Shown: positions 44,783 to 53,295 of the stretch, in pieces
Position numbering within the stretch: the first letter of the stretch is position 1
Layout of the letters: the number at the start of each line of letters is the position of its first letter
Assembly (NCBI GenBank): GCA_017479265.1
Contig: JAFVCK010000059.1
Span: 46,736-110,735 of the forward strand
Length of the DNA stretch: 64,000 nt
Source of the DNA: Bacteroidales bacterium
Lineage (GTDB): Bacteria; Bacteroidota; Bacteroidia; Bacteroidales; UBA932
Direction: 5' to 3'
Notes under the pieces: model-generated
Databases searched by the model: none
The model's input: only the letters and a program-made list of their open reading frames with translations
Told to the model about the DNA's origin: nothing
Made by a program: the position numbers and the translations under genes

Positions 44783-45453
44783 CAGCGTTTCTTTTTGGAG
44801 AGCACCTCGTCCACCATTCCGTATTCGAGAGCCTCCTGTGCAGTCATCCAGTAATCTCTGTCCGCATCGGCGAAGACCTTCTCGAAAGGCTGTCCGCTGT
44901 GCTCGGAAATGATGCTGTAGAGCTCCGTACGGGTCTTTTCAATCTCCTTGGCGGCTATCATGATGTCGGAAGCCTGGCCCTGTGCGCCTCCCAGAGGCTG
45001 ATGAATCAGAACCCTGGAATGAGGCAGGGCGGAACGCTTCCCCTTGGCACCCGCGCACAGAAGCACGGAGCCCATGGAAGCGGCCATGCCTGTGCAGATG
45101 GTGGCCACGTCGGGCTCGACTATCTGCATGGTATCATAGATGGCCAGTCCGGAGGAAACCTGACCGCCGGGAGTGTTCAGGTAGAGCTGTATGTCTGCCG
45201 AACTGTCGGTGGAGGCCAAGAACAGGAGCTGGGCCTGTATGATATTGGCCACATCGTCGTCGATGGGAACGCCCAGGAAGATGATGCGGTCCATCATGAG
45301 GCGGCTGAACACGTCCATGGAGGCGACGTTGAGCTTGCGCTCCTCTATGATGGTGGGATTGATATAAGCGTCGGTGGCGCTGCGATAACGGTCAAGGGTC
45401 ACGGAGCTTATGCCGTGGCCCTTGACTGCGAATTTTGAGAATTCGTCTTTCAT
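44782..45453 (-). CDS. clpP: ATP-dependent Clp protease proteolytic subunit ClpP
   Basis: A 223-residue serine peptidase forming the tetradecameric Clp chamber. The catalytic triad is visible: Ser in [11 protein letters not shown], His in [11 protein letters not shown] and Asp in [16 protein letters not shown] and LYLNTPGG are family motifs. It lies 8 nt downstream of tig and overlaps clpX by one base, the common tig-clpP-clpX order. Confidence 0.96.
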   Translation of the reverse strand: MKDEFSKFAVKGHGISSVTLDRYRSATDAYINPTIIEERKLNVASMDVFSRLMMDRIIFLGVPIDDDVANIIQAQLLFLASTDSSADIQLYLNTPGGQVSSGLAIYDTMQIVEPDVATICTGMAASMGSVLLCAGAKGKRSALPHSRVLIHQPLGGAQGQASDIMIAAKEIEKTRTELYSIISEHSGQPFEKVFADADRDYWMTAQEALEYGMVDEVLSKKKR

Positions 45454-45461
45454 ATTTGATA

Positions 45462-46778
45462 TTATTTCAGTTCGCGGAACTTCTCGAGGGATATCTTCTT
45501 GGAGGTAAGAGTAACATTCTCCTTGAGGGCTGCGAAGGTCTTCCTGTCCTCTACGGTCTCTTCCAGACGGCGAACCTGGTTCTGGTCGGAGAGCATCTGC
45601 TGGGCGGCCTGCTCGAGGAACTGCTGGGGAACATTGCCCATGCCGTACATCATGTACTGGTATGAAGCATATCCCAGGGCTGCTTCCTTGATGTCCTTGT
45701 CTTCTACCTTGAGGCCGTACTTGTCCATAACATAGGAGCGAATCATCTGCCAGCGGTAGTCCTTCAGGAAGGAATCGAACTCCTTGTCAATCTGCTCCTC
45801 GGTGAACTTGCCGTCGTTGACATAGATGAGCCACCTGCGGAGGAAAGCCTCGGGAAGGGCGATGGAAGCCTTGTCCATGAAGTATGCCTTCAGGTCCTGG
45901 TCGAGGCGGTAGTCGGCCTCCTGGGCGTAGTTGGCCTTGAGCTGCTCGGCGACAGCCGCGTCGAACTCTTCGCTGCGATGGACCTTATCCTCGCCGAACA
46001 TCTTGTCGTAGGTCTCCTGGCTCTCAGTTGCGGCCACGAAGGTCTTGACATTCACTATGTTGACCTGGAACTCGGGGGCTATTCCGGAGAGTTCTTCCTT
46101 CTTGACCTTGAGCATGGCGGCCCTGTCGGACTCGTTCTTGAAGGCCTCGTTGACGTTGATATCGAACTTGTCGCCGGCCTTGGCTCCGAGGAACTTGGCA
46201 TGAGCGTCGCCTTCTACGCTGCGCACTGAGATATATGCACCCTCAACGGTCTTGGCCTCGGATGTGAGGTCGGCTATCACGAAGTCCTCCTCGCCTGCCT
46301 CGGTACCCTCCTCCATGGAGCCGAACTGACGGAGCATGTTCTCCTTCATCTCCTTCTTGGCAGTCTCGGTGACGGTGATGGCGTAACGGGGAAGCTTGTC
46401 ATCCTTGCCGATTTCGAAAGTAAGCTCGGGAGCGGTTGCTATGTCGAACTTGAATGTAAAGGAATTGCCTGACTTCCATTCGATTTCGGGCTGGTCCTCA
46501 CTGGAAAGGGGCTCGCCTATTACACGAAGGTTGTTTTCCTTGATTACATTGTTAAGGCCTTCCGAAATCACTTCGTTCACTGCCTCGGCGAGAGCCTGCT
46601 CGCCATAAACCCTCTGGATGAGCGCCATGGGGGCGTTACCTTTGCGGAAGCCTTTGAAGTCCGCATTCCTGCGACGCTCGGAAAGTCTCTTCTTCTCGGA
46701 AGCGGCATAGTCTTCGGGGGCTATGGATATGCTTACCTGCCAGTCAAGGGCGTCGATTTGGTTTTTCTCTACGTTCAT
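45462..46778 (-). CDS. tig: Trigger factor
   Basis: A 438-residue ribosome-associated chaperone. The N-terminal ribosome-binding domain has the signature [10 protein letters not shown], followed by a PPIase-like domain of Bacteroidetes type (about 155-240, weak FKBP motifs, so isomerase activity is uncertain) and a long helical C-terminal domain. ATG 46778 (MNVEKNQ) was taken over an in-frame TTG at 46811 that lies inside the promoter region. First gene of the clp operon. Confidence 0.93.
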   Translation of the reverse strand: MNVEKNQIDALDWQVSISIAPEDYAASEKKRLSERRRNADFKGFRKGNAPMALIQRVYGEQALAEAVNEVISEGLNNVIKENNLRVIGEPLSSEDQPEIEWKSGNSFTFKFDIATAPELTFEIGKDDKLPRYAITVTETAKKEMKENMLRQFGSMEEGTEAGEEDFVIADLTSEAKTVEGAYISVRSVEGDAHAKFLGAKAGDKFDINVNEAFKNESDRAAMLKVKKEELSGIAPEFQVNIVNVKTFVAATESQETYDKMFGEDKVHRSEEFDAAVAEQLKANYAQEADYRLDQDLKAYFMDKASIALPEAFLRRWLIYVNDGKFTEEQIDKEFDSFLKDYRWQMIRSYVMDKYGLKVEDKDIKEAALGYASYQYMMYGMGNVPQQFLEQAAQQMLSDQNQVRRLEETVEDRKTFAALKENVTLTSKKISLEKFRELK

Positions 46779-46808
46779 TATGTTTTTATTATTAAAATTA
46801 TCGTCCGG

Positions 46809-46816
46809 CAAAGTTA
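46809..46816 (-). promoter_or_regulatory. -7 element (TAACTTTG) of the tig-clpP-clpX operon
   Basis: TAACTTTG on the minus strand, 30 nt before ATG 46778. Confidence 0.55.
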
Positions 46817-46858
46817 AGAATTTTTTGCTTATTAATGAAAAGTAATCCCCATTTTTAG

Positions 46859-46866
46859 TATATTTG
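46859..46866 (+). promoter_or_regulatory. -7 element (TATATTTG) of the kinase gene
   Basis: TATATTTG, 49 nt before ATG 46916; the leader includes ACGACCCGTAGGG, for which I see no clear fold. Confidence 0.5.
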
Positions 46867-46915
46867 CGCTCGTCCGGTTACGACCCGTAGGGCAAAACCG
46901 TTAAAACAGATACGC

Positions 46916-47773
46916 ATGATACTTATAGCAGACAGCGGAGCCACCAAGACAGAGTGGGCCCTGGTAAGCAGGGAAGGTGACAAGTTATACGGCTTTTTCA
47001 GCCAGGGATACAACCCCAACTACATAGGCACCGAGGAGATTGCGGCCGACCTGCGCTCCAGTCTCCCCGAGGGCTTCCCAGCCGACCGCGTAGAGGAGAT
47101 TTATTTCTACGGGGCCGGGGTGACGGAACTTCACACCGCCCTGCTGCGCGACTTCCTGACCGGCATTTTCCCAAACGTCGATGTCGTTTTCACGGCAAGG
47201 GACCTGCTGGGAGCCGCAAGGGCCCTGCTCGGACATTCCAGGGGCTTTGCCGCAATATTGGGGACGGGGACGAATTCCTGCATCTACGACGGGGAGAAGG
47301 ACGTGTACAATGTCTCATCCCTGGGATTCATCCTCGGGGACGAGGGCAGCGGGGCCTACATAGGGAAGAAAATGATTTGCGATTACATGCGGGCAGACAT
47401 GCCCGGAGAGGTCAGCGAAATGGTGGGCAGGCTGCTTGGCAAGAGCTCCAGCGAACTGATAGCCCAGATTTATACCAAGCCCTTCCCCAACCGTTATTGC
47501 GCTCAATATTGCAGTTTCATAAGCGAGAACCTCGGCACCCATCCGTATTTCTATGCCCTGGTGCTCAGTTGTTTCCGCGATTTCTTCAGCAACATAGTGA
47601 GCCATTATCCTGACTATACCCGCTACCGTTTCAATTGCGTCGGTTCGGTGGGATATTATTTCAAGAACATACTCGAGCGTGTGGCGCAGGAGTATGGAAT
47701 GGAGGTGGGGACCATACTGAAGACTCCCATGGAGGGGCTGATTCGCTACCACGGCGGTCAAAGAATGGGGTAA
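46916..47773 (+). CDS. BadF/BadG-family ATPase, N-acetylglucosamine kinase-like
   Basis: A 285-residue ASKHA-fold kinase. The phosphate-1 loop is IADSGATKTEWALV at the very N-terminus, the sugar-binding region has SQGYNPN, and the phosphate-2/adenosine region ILGTGTNSCIYDG and GDEGSGAYIG. This matches proteins annotated as BadF-type ATPase or GlcNAc kinase in Bacteroidales. The likely reaction is ATP-dependent phosphorylation of an amino sugar released from cell wall or host glycans; substrate is inferred. No signal peptide. Confidence 0.85.
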   Translation: MILIADSGATKTEWALVSREGDKLYGFFSQGYNPNYIGTEEIAADLRSSLPEGFPADRVEEIYFYGAGVTELHTALLRDFLTGIFPNVDVVFTARDLLGAARALLGHSRGFAAILGTGTNSCIYDGEKDVYNVSSLGFILGDEGSGAYIGKKMICDYMRADMPGEVSEMVGRLLGKSSSELIAQIYTKPFPNRYCAQYCSFISENLGTHPYFYALVLSCFRDFFSNIVSHYPDYTRYRFNCVGSVGYYFKNILERVAQEYGMEVGTILKTPMEGLIRYHGGQRMG

Positions 47774-47781
47774 AATCGGCG

Positions 47782-47809
47782 ATTTTTTCGCAAAATCATG
47801 CGAAAAAAT
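47782..47809. terminator. AT-rich perfect palindrome after the kinase gene
   Basis: ATTTTTTCGCA and TGCGAAAAAAT form an 11-bp perfect stem with a 6-nt loop, eight bases after the kinase stop. It may end the kinase transcript, but no T-run follows. Its right arm touches the -33 box of the tRNA promoter. Confidence 0.4.
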
Positions 47810-47839
47810 TTGGAAAGTGGGAAAATTTGCTTAACTTTG
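47809..47839 (+). promoter_or_regulatory. Promoter of tRNA-Glu
   Basis: TTTG (47809-47812), 19 nt, TAACTTTG (47832-47839): an exact match to the Bacteroides consensus, 17 nt before the mature tRNA. Confidence 0.8.
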
Positions 47840-47856
47840 CAATCCCTAATCGAAAT

Positions 47857-47931
47857 GCTGGGTTCGTATAACGGTTAGTACTCGAGATTCTCAATCTCGC
47901 AATAGGAGTTCGATTCTCCTACCCAGTACCA
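47857..47931 (+). tRNA. tRNA-Glu (anticodon CTC)
   Basis: The acceptor arms GCTGGGT/ACCCAGT pair with one G-T at the first position. The D arm is GTAT...GTAC, the anticodon stem CGAGA/TCTCG with loop TTCTCAA (anticodon CTC at 47890-47892, reading GAG), and the T arm AGGAG-TTCGATT-CTCCT. Discriminator A and an encoded CCA end the gene. A terminator hairpin follows directly. Confidence 0.92.
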
Positions 47932-47932
47932 C

Positions 47933-47959
47933 AAGGCTGACTCTTCGGAGCCAGCCTTT
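47933..47959 (+). terminator. Terminator of tRNA-Glu
   Basis: AAGGCTGACTC-TTCG-GAGCCAGCCTT hairpin, stem of 11 with one mismatch and a stable TTCG loop, then TT. Confidence 0.75.
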
Positions 47960-47983
47960 GTCGTTCTTATAGGCAGGTTAGAA

Positions 47984-48108
47984 AAAAAATAACCTGCATC
48001 ACTATGAACCGCCTCACTCCGTTCGGCCCCTCCCACCGCTAAGCGGCGGGCCCCTCCCTCTTACGAGCCGAGGGTGGCTACGTGTTCAAGTGATGCAGGT
48101 TATTTTTT
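47984..48108 (-). repeat. Palindromic intergenic repeat, copy 2 (inverted relative to copy 1)
   Basis: About 125 bp with inverted arms at 47984-48009 and 48084-48108. Its 45-bp core 48048-48092 is the exact reverse complement of 1152-1196. The arm segment is CCTGCATCAC here where copy 1 has CCTTCCTCAC, and the opposite arm changes to match. A second internal stem (CCGCC/GGCGG type around 48035-48050) also differs from copy 1 while staying paired. An extra GCAGGTTA at 47973-47980 repeats part of the arm. It lies between the tRNA terminator and the 3' end of the next gene. Confidence 0.85.
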
Positions 48109-48116
48109 GAACATGA

Positions 48117-48845
48117 CTATACGCCTTCAAGGAAATCATCGGCCGCCTGAAGGGCTTCCGGTTTGCCGAGGTCCAGGACTTTGAGTCCTTCGGGAGCAAT
48201 GCCATGAATGGGATAGTCCCGGCAGGCCTTCAGATAGAAATCCATTATGGGGAAGCGCCCTTCAAAGCCGAGACGGCGGAATGCATCGAAGATTCCGTGG
48301 CTGCAAAGGTGTATCCCGGAAAAAGCCAGGGCACGGCAGGAAGAAGGGTCGAGGCCGAGCCAGGGACTCCTCACCTCCCCCGTAGAGACATTGGTCCACC
48401 CCACAAGACGCATGTCAGCGTCAAAAAGAAGATACCTGGAAGTCTTCCTCTCGCTCACCACAAGAGAAGCTAGCGCCCCTTGGGGAAGAACAAGCGATGA
48501 CAGCTCCAGATTGGAGAATATATCCACATTGTGTATTAGGAAACTGCCCTCCCCCAGCAAAGGCTCGGCCTTGAGTATTCCCCCGCCGGTATCAAGCAGA
48601 AACCCGCTCTCGTCGGAGACCTGAATATCCACGCCGAAATTGTCCTCCGCCGCCAGATAATCCTTTATCATCTGCGAGAAATGATGCACGTTGACAACTA
48701 TCGAATCGTATCCCGAGGCCTTCAGGCGCTGCACAAGATGATACAGCATGGGCTTCCCGCCAACGGGGACGAGAGCCTTGGGCATGGTATCGGTCAGCGG
48801 ACGCAGCCTGGTGCCCAGACCGGCGGCAAAAATCATAGCCTTCAT
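48117..48845 (-). CDS. Nucleotidyltransferase, MurU-like sugar-1-phosphate uridylyltransferase
   Basis: A 242-residue GT-A nucleotidyltransferase. The signature GLGTRLRPLTDTMPKALVPV starts at residue 9, with LLDTGGGI and HNVDIF (metal-binding Asp) later. Short members of this family include MurU, which makes UDP-MurNAc from MurNAc-1-phosphate. The gene directly upstream encodes an AmgK-like kinase, the partner of MurU in cell-wall recycling, which supports but does not prove that role. Last of a four-gene operon; the gap to its neighbour is 6 nt. Confidence 0.85.
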   Translation of the reverse strand: MKAMIFAAGLGTRLRPLTDTMPKALVPVGGKPMLYHLVQRLKASGYDSIVVNVHHFSQMIKDYLAAEDNFGVDIQVSDESGFLLDTGGGILKAEPLLGEGSFLIHNVDIFSNLELSSLVLPQGALASLVVSERKTSRYLLFDADMRLVGWTNVSTGEVRSPWLGLDPSSCRALAFSGIHLCSHGIFDAFRRLGFEGRFPIMDFYLKACRDYPIHGIAPEGLKVLDLGKPEALQAADDFLEGV

Positions 48846-48851
48846 AGCGCC

Positions 48852-50267
48852 TCAGAACAGTTTTTCGATGTCCAGTTCCCTATGGCGCAGCACTATCTTC
48901 ACATCGAATTTCGCGCTCAGGTGGGCCGCCAGATGCTCCGCCCCGTAAACCGAACGGTGCTGGCCTCCGGTGCAGCCGAAACACACCTGCAGATGGGTGA
49001 ACTTGCGCTCTATAAAACGGGCCACATGAGGGTCCACGATAGCATATACATGCTCCATGAAGCGCGTCATCTCCCCGTCATCCTCAAGAAACTTTATGAC
49101 CTCGGGGTCCATACCGGTGAAATTGCGGTAATAGTCGTACTTGCCGGGATTGTTGATGGAACGGCAGTCGAAGACATAGCCTCCGCCGTTGCCGGAAGTA
49201 TCGGCCGGAATCCCCTTCTTGTACGAGAAGCTGAATATGCTGACTTCCAGGCGCTTGTCCTCCGCTATCTGGTAGAACTGGGACATGCCCGTAAGCTTGG
49301 TGAGCACCTCGTTCAGGTAGGGATACCTCACGAAAGGAGTACGCAGCAGCTTGCGCAGGTTGTCTATGGCGAAGGGCACGCTGCCAAGGAAATGGGGCTT
49401 TTTCTCGAAATAGCCCCTGAATCCGTAAGCCCCCAGGACCTGCAGGGTGCGGAACAGAACGAAGAGCCTGTAATTCTGCGCAAAAGCCTCCTCGTCAAGA
49501 TCGGGAACATATTTGCGCAGCGCGGCTATATAGCTGTCTTCCAATTCTTTGCGCAGCTCGTCGGGATATCTGGAACGGGCCTGCCAGACAAAGGAAGCAA
49601 GGTCGTACCAGACAGGACCCTTGCGGCCGCCCTGGAAGTCTATGAACCACGGCTCCCCGTCCTTTATCATCACGTTGCGGGCTTGGAAATCGCGGTACAT
49701 GAAGGTGTCGCCAAGGTCCGCGGTCAGGTCCTTCTGGAGAGCGTCGAAATCGTCCTGCAGGCGCACCTCGTCGAATTCCAGCCCAGTAGCCTTGAGGAAG
49801 CAGTACTTGAAGTAATTGAGGTCGAAAGAGACCATTCTCCCGTCGAAGGCAGGCTCGGGATAGCATACATTCCAGTCAAAGCCCTCGCGGCAGGCGAACT
49901 GAATGTCCGGAAGCTTGGAAATGACCTTGCGAAGAAGAGCCCTTTCCTCATCGGAATAATGCCCGCACTCGCGTCCAAGGGCGATAGCGTCGAAAAGCAG
50001 GGTGTCGCCAAGGTCCTCCTGGACATAGCGCATTCCGTCCCCGCTCACGGCCAGGACCTCGGGAGCGTTTATGCCCCGGGAGCGGAAATGAGAGTCGAGG
50101 GTAAGGAAGGCACGGTTCTCCTCGAAGCAGGTGCCGACCACCCCCATAAGCACCCTTTTCCCATTGAGCCTGAAATACTTGCGGTGGCTCCCGGAAGCCT
50201 GGAGCGCAATGACCTCCACGGGATATTCCCCGCAGAGGTCGCGATACAATTCTCTAAGGCCTTCCAT
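48852..50267 (-). CDS. Sugar kinase (APH/AmgK-like) fused to a RapZ C-terminal-like domain
   Basis: A 471-residue two-domain protein. Residues about 1-330 form an aminoglycoside-phosphotransferase-like kinase: GSHRKYFRL, catalytic loop YRDFQARNVMI and DFG-like FIDFQGGRKG. Residues about 335-471 match the RapZ C-terminal domain: FSYKKGIP, FDCRSINNPG and FGCTGGQHRSVY. RapZ C-terminal domains bind GlcN6P and regulate hexosamine synthesis in enterobacteria. AmgK-type kinases phosphorylate MurNAc and GlcNAc at C1. The fusion suggests a kinase with an amino-sugar sensor. Its start overlaps the CPBP gene stop by one base. Confidence 0.87.
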   Translation of the reverse strand: MEGLRELYRDLCGEYPVEVIALQASGSHRKYFRLNGKRVLMGVVGTCFEENRAFLTLDSHFRSRGINAPEVLAVSGDGMRYVQEDLGDTLLFDAIALGRECGHYSDEERALLRKVISKLPDIQFACREGFDWNVCYPEPAFDGRMVSFDLNYFKYCFLKATGLEFDEVRLQDDFDALQKDLTADLGDTFMYRDFQARNVMIKDGEPWFIDFQGGRKGPVWYDLASFVWQARSRYPDELRKELEDSYIAALRKYVPDLDEEAFAQNYRLFVLFRTLQVLGAYGFRGYFEKKPHFLGSVPFAIDNLRKLLRTPFVRYPYLNEVLTKLTGMSQFYQIAEDKRLEVSIFSFSYKKGIPADTSGNGGGYVFDCRSINNPGKYDYYRNFTGMDPEVIKFLEDDGEMTRFMEHVYAIVDPHVARFIERKFTHLQVCFGCTGGQHRSVYGAEHLAAHLSAKFDVKIVLRHRELDIEKLF

Positions 50268-51184
50268 CAGTCTTCAATCTCAGGTGACACTTCGTCGCAA
50301 GAGCCCTGCGCACGGACAGTCTCCACATTCCTGAAGGCATATAATGCAGCTATCACTATCACAAGGTTCAGTGCCCAGACAAGGGCATAGACCCATGGAG
50401 TCATCACATCGCGGAGGTTCTCCACATCCTTGAGGGAATCTATATGTCCGAGCACAAGGGCGAAGGTATTGTTGGTAAAGTGCATCAGCATCGTCAGCTT
50501 CAGGGACCCGGTCTTGTAATAGACATAACCCATCAAAAGACCTATGGCAAAGGCGGTTATAGCCTGCCAGGGATTGAGGTGAATCACTGCGAAAAACAGG
50601 GCCGACACGACGATGGCCACGGTCGGGGACATCAGCGGAGTGCCGTCCTCACGGGTGGAGTTGAGCAGTCCGCGCAGCACCATTCCCCTGCAGAGCCATT
50701 CCTCGAAGATAGGAGCGAATATGGAGACACAGATGAAATTCAGCCATATATTGCCGGTTGTCAGCCCTTTGAGGGTCTCCTCCAGCCACTCGGGCATAGG
50801 AGGCAGAATGCTGTTCACCGCATCCAGCACGAAGGCGCTGGAAAGCACCATTATAACTGCGATTACTGCGAGAGAGAATCCTCCGTAGGGATGGTAATGG
50901 CTGTTGTCAAGGGAATAGCCCTTGTCGAACATTATATTCCTCCTGCCAGCGTAGGATGCATACATCATAGGCGGGATGAACATAAGAGGATAACTCACAA
51001 TCATCACCCAGTCGTTGTTGAGAGTGACTCCAACGGCACTCAGCAACCCGACCACCAGGCCCCCGAGAAGGGAACCGGCCAAAAGCAGGGCGAGCAGAAC
51101 GAACATGCCCCCTATTCCAGGCACGTAGTAAGCGTGTGTGGAATAGAGGTCATAGCTCCGTCTGCCTTTACGGAAGAATGCCAT
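50267..51184 (-). CDS. CPBP family intramembrane metalloprotease
   Basis: A 305-residue membrane protein with about seven or eight helices. The CPBP (Abi) active-site motifs are FEEWLCRGMVLRG, FAVIHLNPWQ and MLMHFTNN. Related proteins process prenylated peptides or serve in bacteriocin immunity; here no bacteriocin genes are nearby. It is embedded in the nucleotidyltransferase/kinase operon (3-nt gap upstream, 1-nt overlap downstream), so a cell-envelope role is a reasonable guess. Confidence 0.88.
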   Translation of the reverse strand: MAFFRKGRRSYDLYSTHAYYVPGIGGMFVLLALLLAGSLLGGLVVGLLSAVGVTLNNDWVMIVSYPLMFIPPMMYASYAGRRNIMFDKGYSLDNSHYHPYGGFSLAVIAVIMVLSSAFVLDAVNSILPPMPEWLEETLKGLTTGNIWLNFICVSIFAPIFEEWLCRGMVLRGLLNSTREDGTPLMSPTVAIVVSALFFAVIHLNPWQAITAFAIGLLMGYVYYKTGSLKLTMLMHFTNNTFALVLGHIDSLKDVENLRDVMTPWVYALVWALNLVIVIAALYAFRNVETVRAQGSCDEVSPEIED

Positions 51185-51187
51185 AGA

Positions 51188-52123
51188 CTATTTGTACAAA
51201 GGTGAAGGATAAATTCCCTTCTGAACCAGTTCGGCGAACTTCGCCACGACACCGGGACGGTCTTCCTTGTAGGTAACTCCGAACCAGCGGGAAGGAGTGG
51301 AAAGGACATCGCATACGCCCTCGCCTGCCTTCACGATGTTATCGACAGCGAAAGGAATGTAGAACTCCTTCTTGAGTTCCTTGCCGTTCTGTGCGAGGAA
51401 GGATTTGAAAAGCTCCGCGCTCTTGGCGAAGTAATCGGGCGTAAATCCCCACATGTTCATGGAACAGAGGGCTTTGCCGTCGAGTTCGATATGGGTCCGG
51501 CCGCTGTCGGAATTGTCTCCATAGACCTTGCCGTCAGCCTCCTTGCCTATGTTCAGATGCTCCACCACTCCGGTAAGTCTCTGATGCTCATCATAATGGC
51601 ATATACCGCGGGAAACGGTGCCGGACTCCGAGAGGGTGTTGTCCAGTTCGAAGCCCACTATGCTGTATGCTCCGCTCTTGCCTTCCTGGGCCCTCAGCCA
51701 GTCGCCCAGAATGCGGAAAGACTCCTTGCCGTAGTAGTCGTCGCCATTGATGACGGCGAAAGGCTCCTTGATGACATCGGCGGCCATCAGCACCGCGTGG
51801 GCCGTGCCCCAGGGCTTCTGACGCTCGGGATTCACCTCGTAACCTGCGGGAATCTTGTCCAGTTCCTGGGTCACGAAAACGAACTCCAGAGGGGTCCCGT
51901 CGAGGCATTTCACTCCGCTGTATTTCTGCTTGACGGTTTCTTCCATCTGGGCCTTGAAATACTCGCGGACGATATAAACGACTTTGCCGAAGCCGGCTGC
52001 AACTGCATCATAGATGGAATAGTCGATAATGGTCTCTCCGGAGGGGCCGAGGCCGTCCATCTGCTTGAGTCCTCCGTAACGGCTGCCCATTCCGGCGGCC
52101 AAAACAAGTAATGTAGGTTTCAT
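51188..52123 (-). CDS. Sugar nucleotidyltransferase
   Basis: A 311-residue NTP-transferase-fold protein: LAAGMGSRYGGLKQMDGLG at the N-terminus is the nucleotide-binding signature, and VINGDDYYGKESF holds the metal-binding Asp. It is longer than the MurU-like enzyme and of a type common in Bacteroidales annotated simply as nucleotidyltransferase. The sugar-phosphate substrate is unknown. First gene of the operon 52123-48117, with a -7 element 25 nt upstream. Confidence 0.85.
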   Translation of the reverse strand: MKPTLLVLAAGMGSRYGGLKQMDGLGPSGETIIDYSIYDAVAAGFGKVVYIVREYFKAQMEETVKQKYSGVKCLDGTPLEFVFVTQELDKIPAGYEVNPERQKPWGTAHAVLMAADVIKEPFAVINGDDYYGKESFRILGDWLRAQEGKSGAYSIVGFELDNTLSESGTVSRGICHYDEHQRLTGVVEHLNIGKEADGKVYGDNSDSGRTHIELDGKALCSMNMWGFTPDYFAKSAELFKSFLAQNGKELKKEFYIPFAVDNIVKAGEGVCDVLSTPSRWFGVTYKEDRPGVVAKFAELVQKGIYPSPLYK

Positions 52124-52147
52124 CAGAATTAGTATTGATTATTTGTG

Positions 52148-52155
52148 CAAATTTA
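52148..52155 (-). promoter_or_regulatory. -7 element (TAAATTTG) of the nucleotidyltransferase operon
   Basis: TAAATTTG on the minus strand, back to back with the plus-strand element at 52158-52165. Confidence 0.55.
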
Positions 52156-52157
52156 AT

Positions 52158-52165
52158 TAATTTTG
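52158..52165 (+). promoter_or_regulatory. -7 element (TAATTTTG) of the divIC/ftsB-folP operon
   Basis: TAATTTTG, 18 nt before ATG 52184. Confidence 0.55.
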
Positions 52166-52183
52166 CCGACAAAGTAGCATAAA

Positions 52184-52486
52184 ATGGGTAAAATCAAGGA
52201 TATATGGAACGGGGAAAACCGTTCATTCGTTCGTTTCGCCGTAGTATCCACGGCCGCTTTCCTGGTGCTGGCCGGCTTCCTGCTGCCCAACAGCATCTGG
52301 CGCTGGGCCCGCTCACGAGCCGAAATCAGCCGCCAGCGCAGGCAGATAGAGATGTACAAGGAGGACATAGCGAGAATGGACGAACAGATTGACCTGCTTA
52401 AACTTGACAAGGATTCCCTCGAGCGCTTCGCACGTGAAAAATACGGTTTCGCCGCCCCGGGCGACGATGTATATCTGCTCAAATGA
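52184..52486 (+). CDS. Septum formation initiator (FtsB/DivIC family)
   Basis: A 100-residue bitopic membrane protein: a short cytoplasmic N-terminus, one helix (about 17-35), then a coiled coil (about 42-82) and the typical end LERFAREKYGFAAPGDDVYLL. FtsB/DivIC links FtsL and FtsQ/DivIB in the divisome and helps activate septal peptidoglycan synthesis. Its stop overlaps the folP start as ATGA. Confidence 0.9.
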   Translation: MGKIKDIWNGENRSFVRFAVVSTAAFLVLAGFLLPNSIWRWARSRAEISRQRRQIEMYKEDIARMDEQIDLLKLDKDSLERFAREKYGFAAPGDDVYLLK

Positions 52487-53295
52487 AGCGCAAGACTACC
52501 ATAATGGGAATTGTCAACCTCACTGACAATTCTTTTTTTTCTGAAAGCCGCCACTTCGGCCCCGAGGCGATAGACGCTGTCCTCAGGATGTTCGAGGACG
52601 GGGCCGACATCGTGGACATAGGGGCCTGTTCCTCGCGTCCGGGGAGCTTTCCTGTAAGCCCGGAGGAGGAATGGCGGAGGCTGGATCCTGTGCTTCGCGG
52701 CCTTGAAGGCAAGCCCCTTTCCATAGACACCTTTCATGCCGAAGTGGTCAGGAAGGCTTACGACCTGCACGGCCCTTTCATAGTGAACGACATTTCTTCA
52801 GGAGAGGACGACCCGGATATGCTCCCCTCAGTCGGCAGGCTCGGCCTACGGTACATAGCCATGCACAAGAGGGGCACTCCCGCGACCATGTCCTCGCTGA
52901 CAGACTATCCCGGCGGAGTAACATCCTGTGTGAAAGCATATTTCGAAGATTTTTCCATAAAGGCCGGGTGCCTCGGCATAAAGGACTGGATACTGGACCC
53001 GGGATTCGGCTTTGCAAAGACCGTGGAGCAGAACTGGGAACTGCTGTCCAACCTGCACAAACTGGAAAGCCTTGGCCGCCCCATACTTGCCGGCCTTTCC
53101 CGCAAGAGCATGATTTGGAAGCCTCTCGGCATCAGCCCCGAAGAGGCCCTCCCGGGCACGCAGATTGCCAATTTCGAGGCCCTCCGTCAGGGAGCCTCCA
53201 TACTCAGGGTACACGACGTGAAGGAAGCCGCACAGACCGCAAGGCTTTTCGCCCTGTGGGAAGAAGAGTCAGGGACGGATGGTCCTGAATGCTGA
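52483..53295 (+). CDS. folP: Dihydropteroate synthase
   Basis: A 270-residue TIM-barrel enzyme joining 6-hydroxymethyl-dihydropterin pyrophosphate and p-aminobenzoate in folate synthesis. Motifs are MGIVNLTDNSFF (loop 1), DIGACSSRPG (loop 2), the pterin-site NDISSG, LDPGFGFAKT and the phosphate-binding GLSRKSM. Loop 1 reads LTDNSFF rather than the usual TPDSFS. Coupled to the divisome gene upstream; the last 27 nt overlap the convergent transglycosylase gene. Confidence 0.92.
   Translation: MKRKTTIMGIVNLTDNSFFSESRHFGPEAIDAVLRMFEDGADIVDIGACSSRPGSFPVSPEEEWRRLDPVLRGLEGKPLSIDTFHAEVVRKAYDLHGPFIVNDISSGEDDPDMLPSVGRLGLRYIAMHKRGTPATMSSLTDYPGGVTSCVKAYFEDFSIKAGCLGIKDWILDPGFGFAKTVEQNWELLSNLHKLESLGRPILAGLSRKSMIWKPLGISPEEALPGTQIANFEALRQGASILRVHDVKEAAQTARLFALWEEESGTDGPEC

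Noticed and set aside
46779-46811. TTG start giving trigger factor 11 extra residues
   Set aside because: It lies in the -7 promoter element and the ATG at 46778 gives the normal N-terminus. The TTG at 12373 before the 701-residue lipoprotein was rejected for the same kind of reason.
50267-51184. CPBP protease as bacteriocin immunity or abortive-infection gene
   Set aside because: No bacteriocin, toxin or phage-defence gene is nearby and it is fused by overlap to a sugar-metabolism operon.
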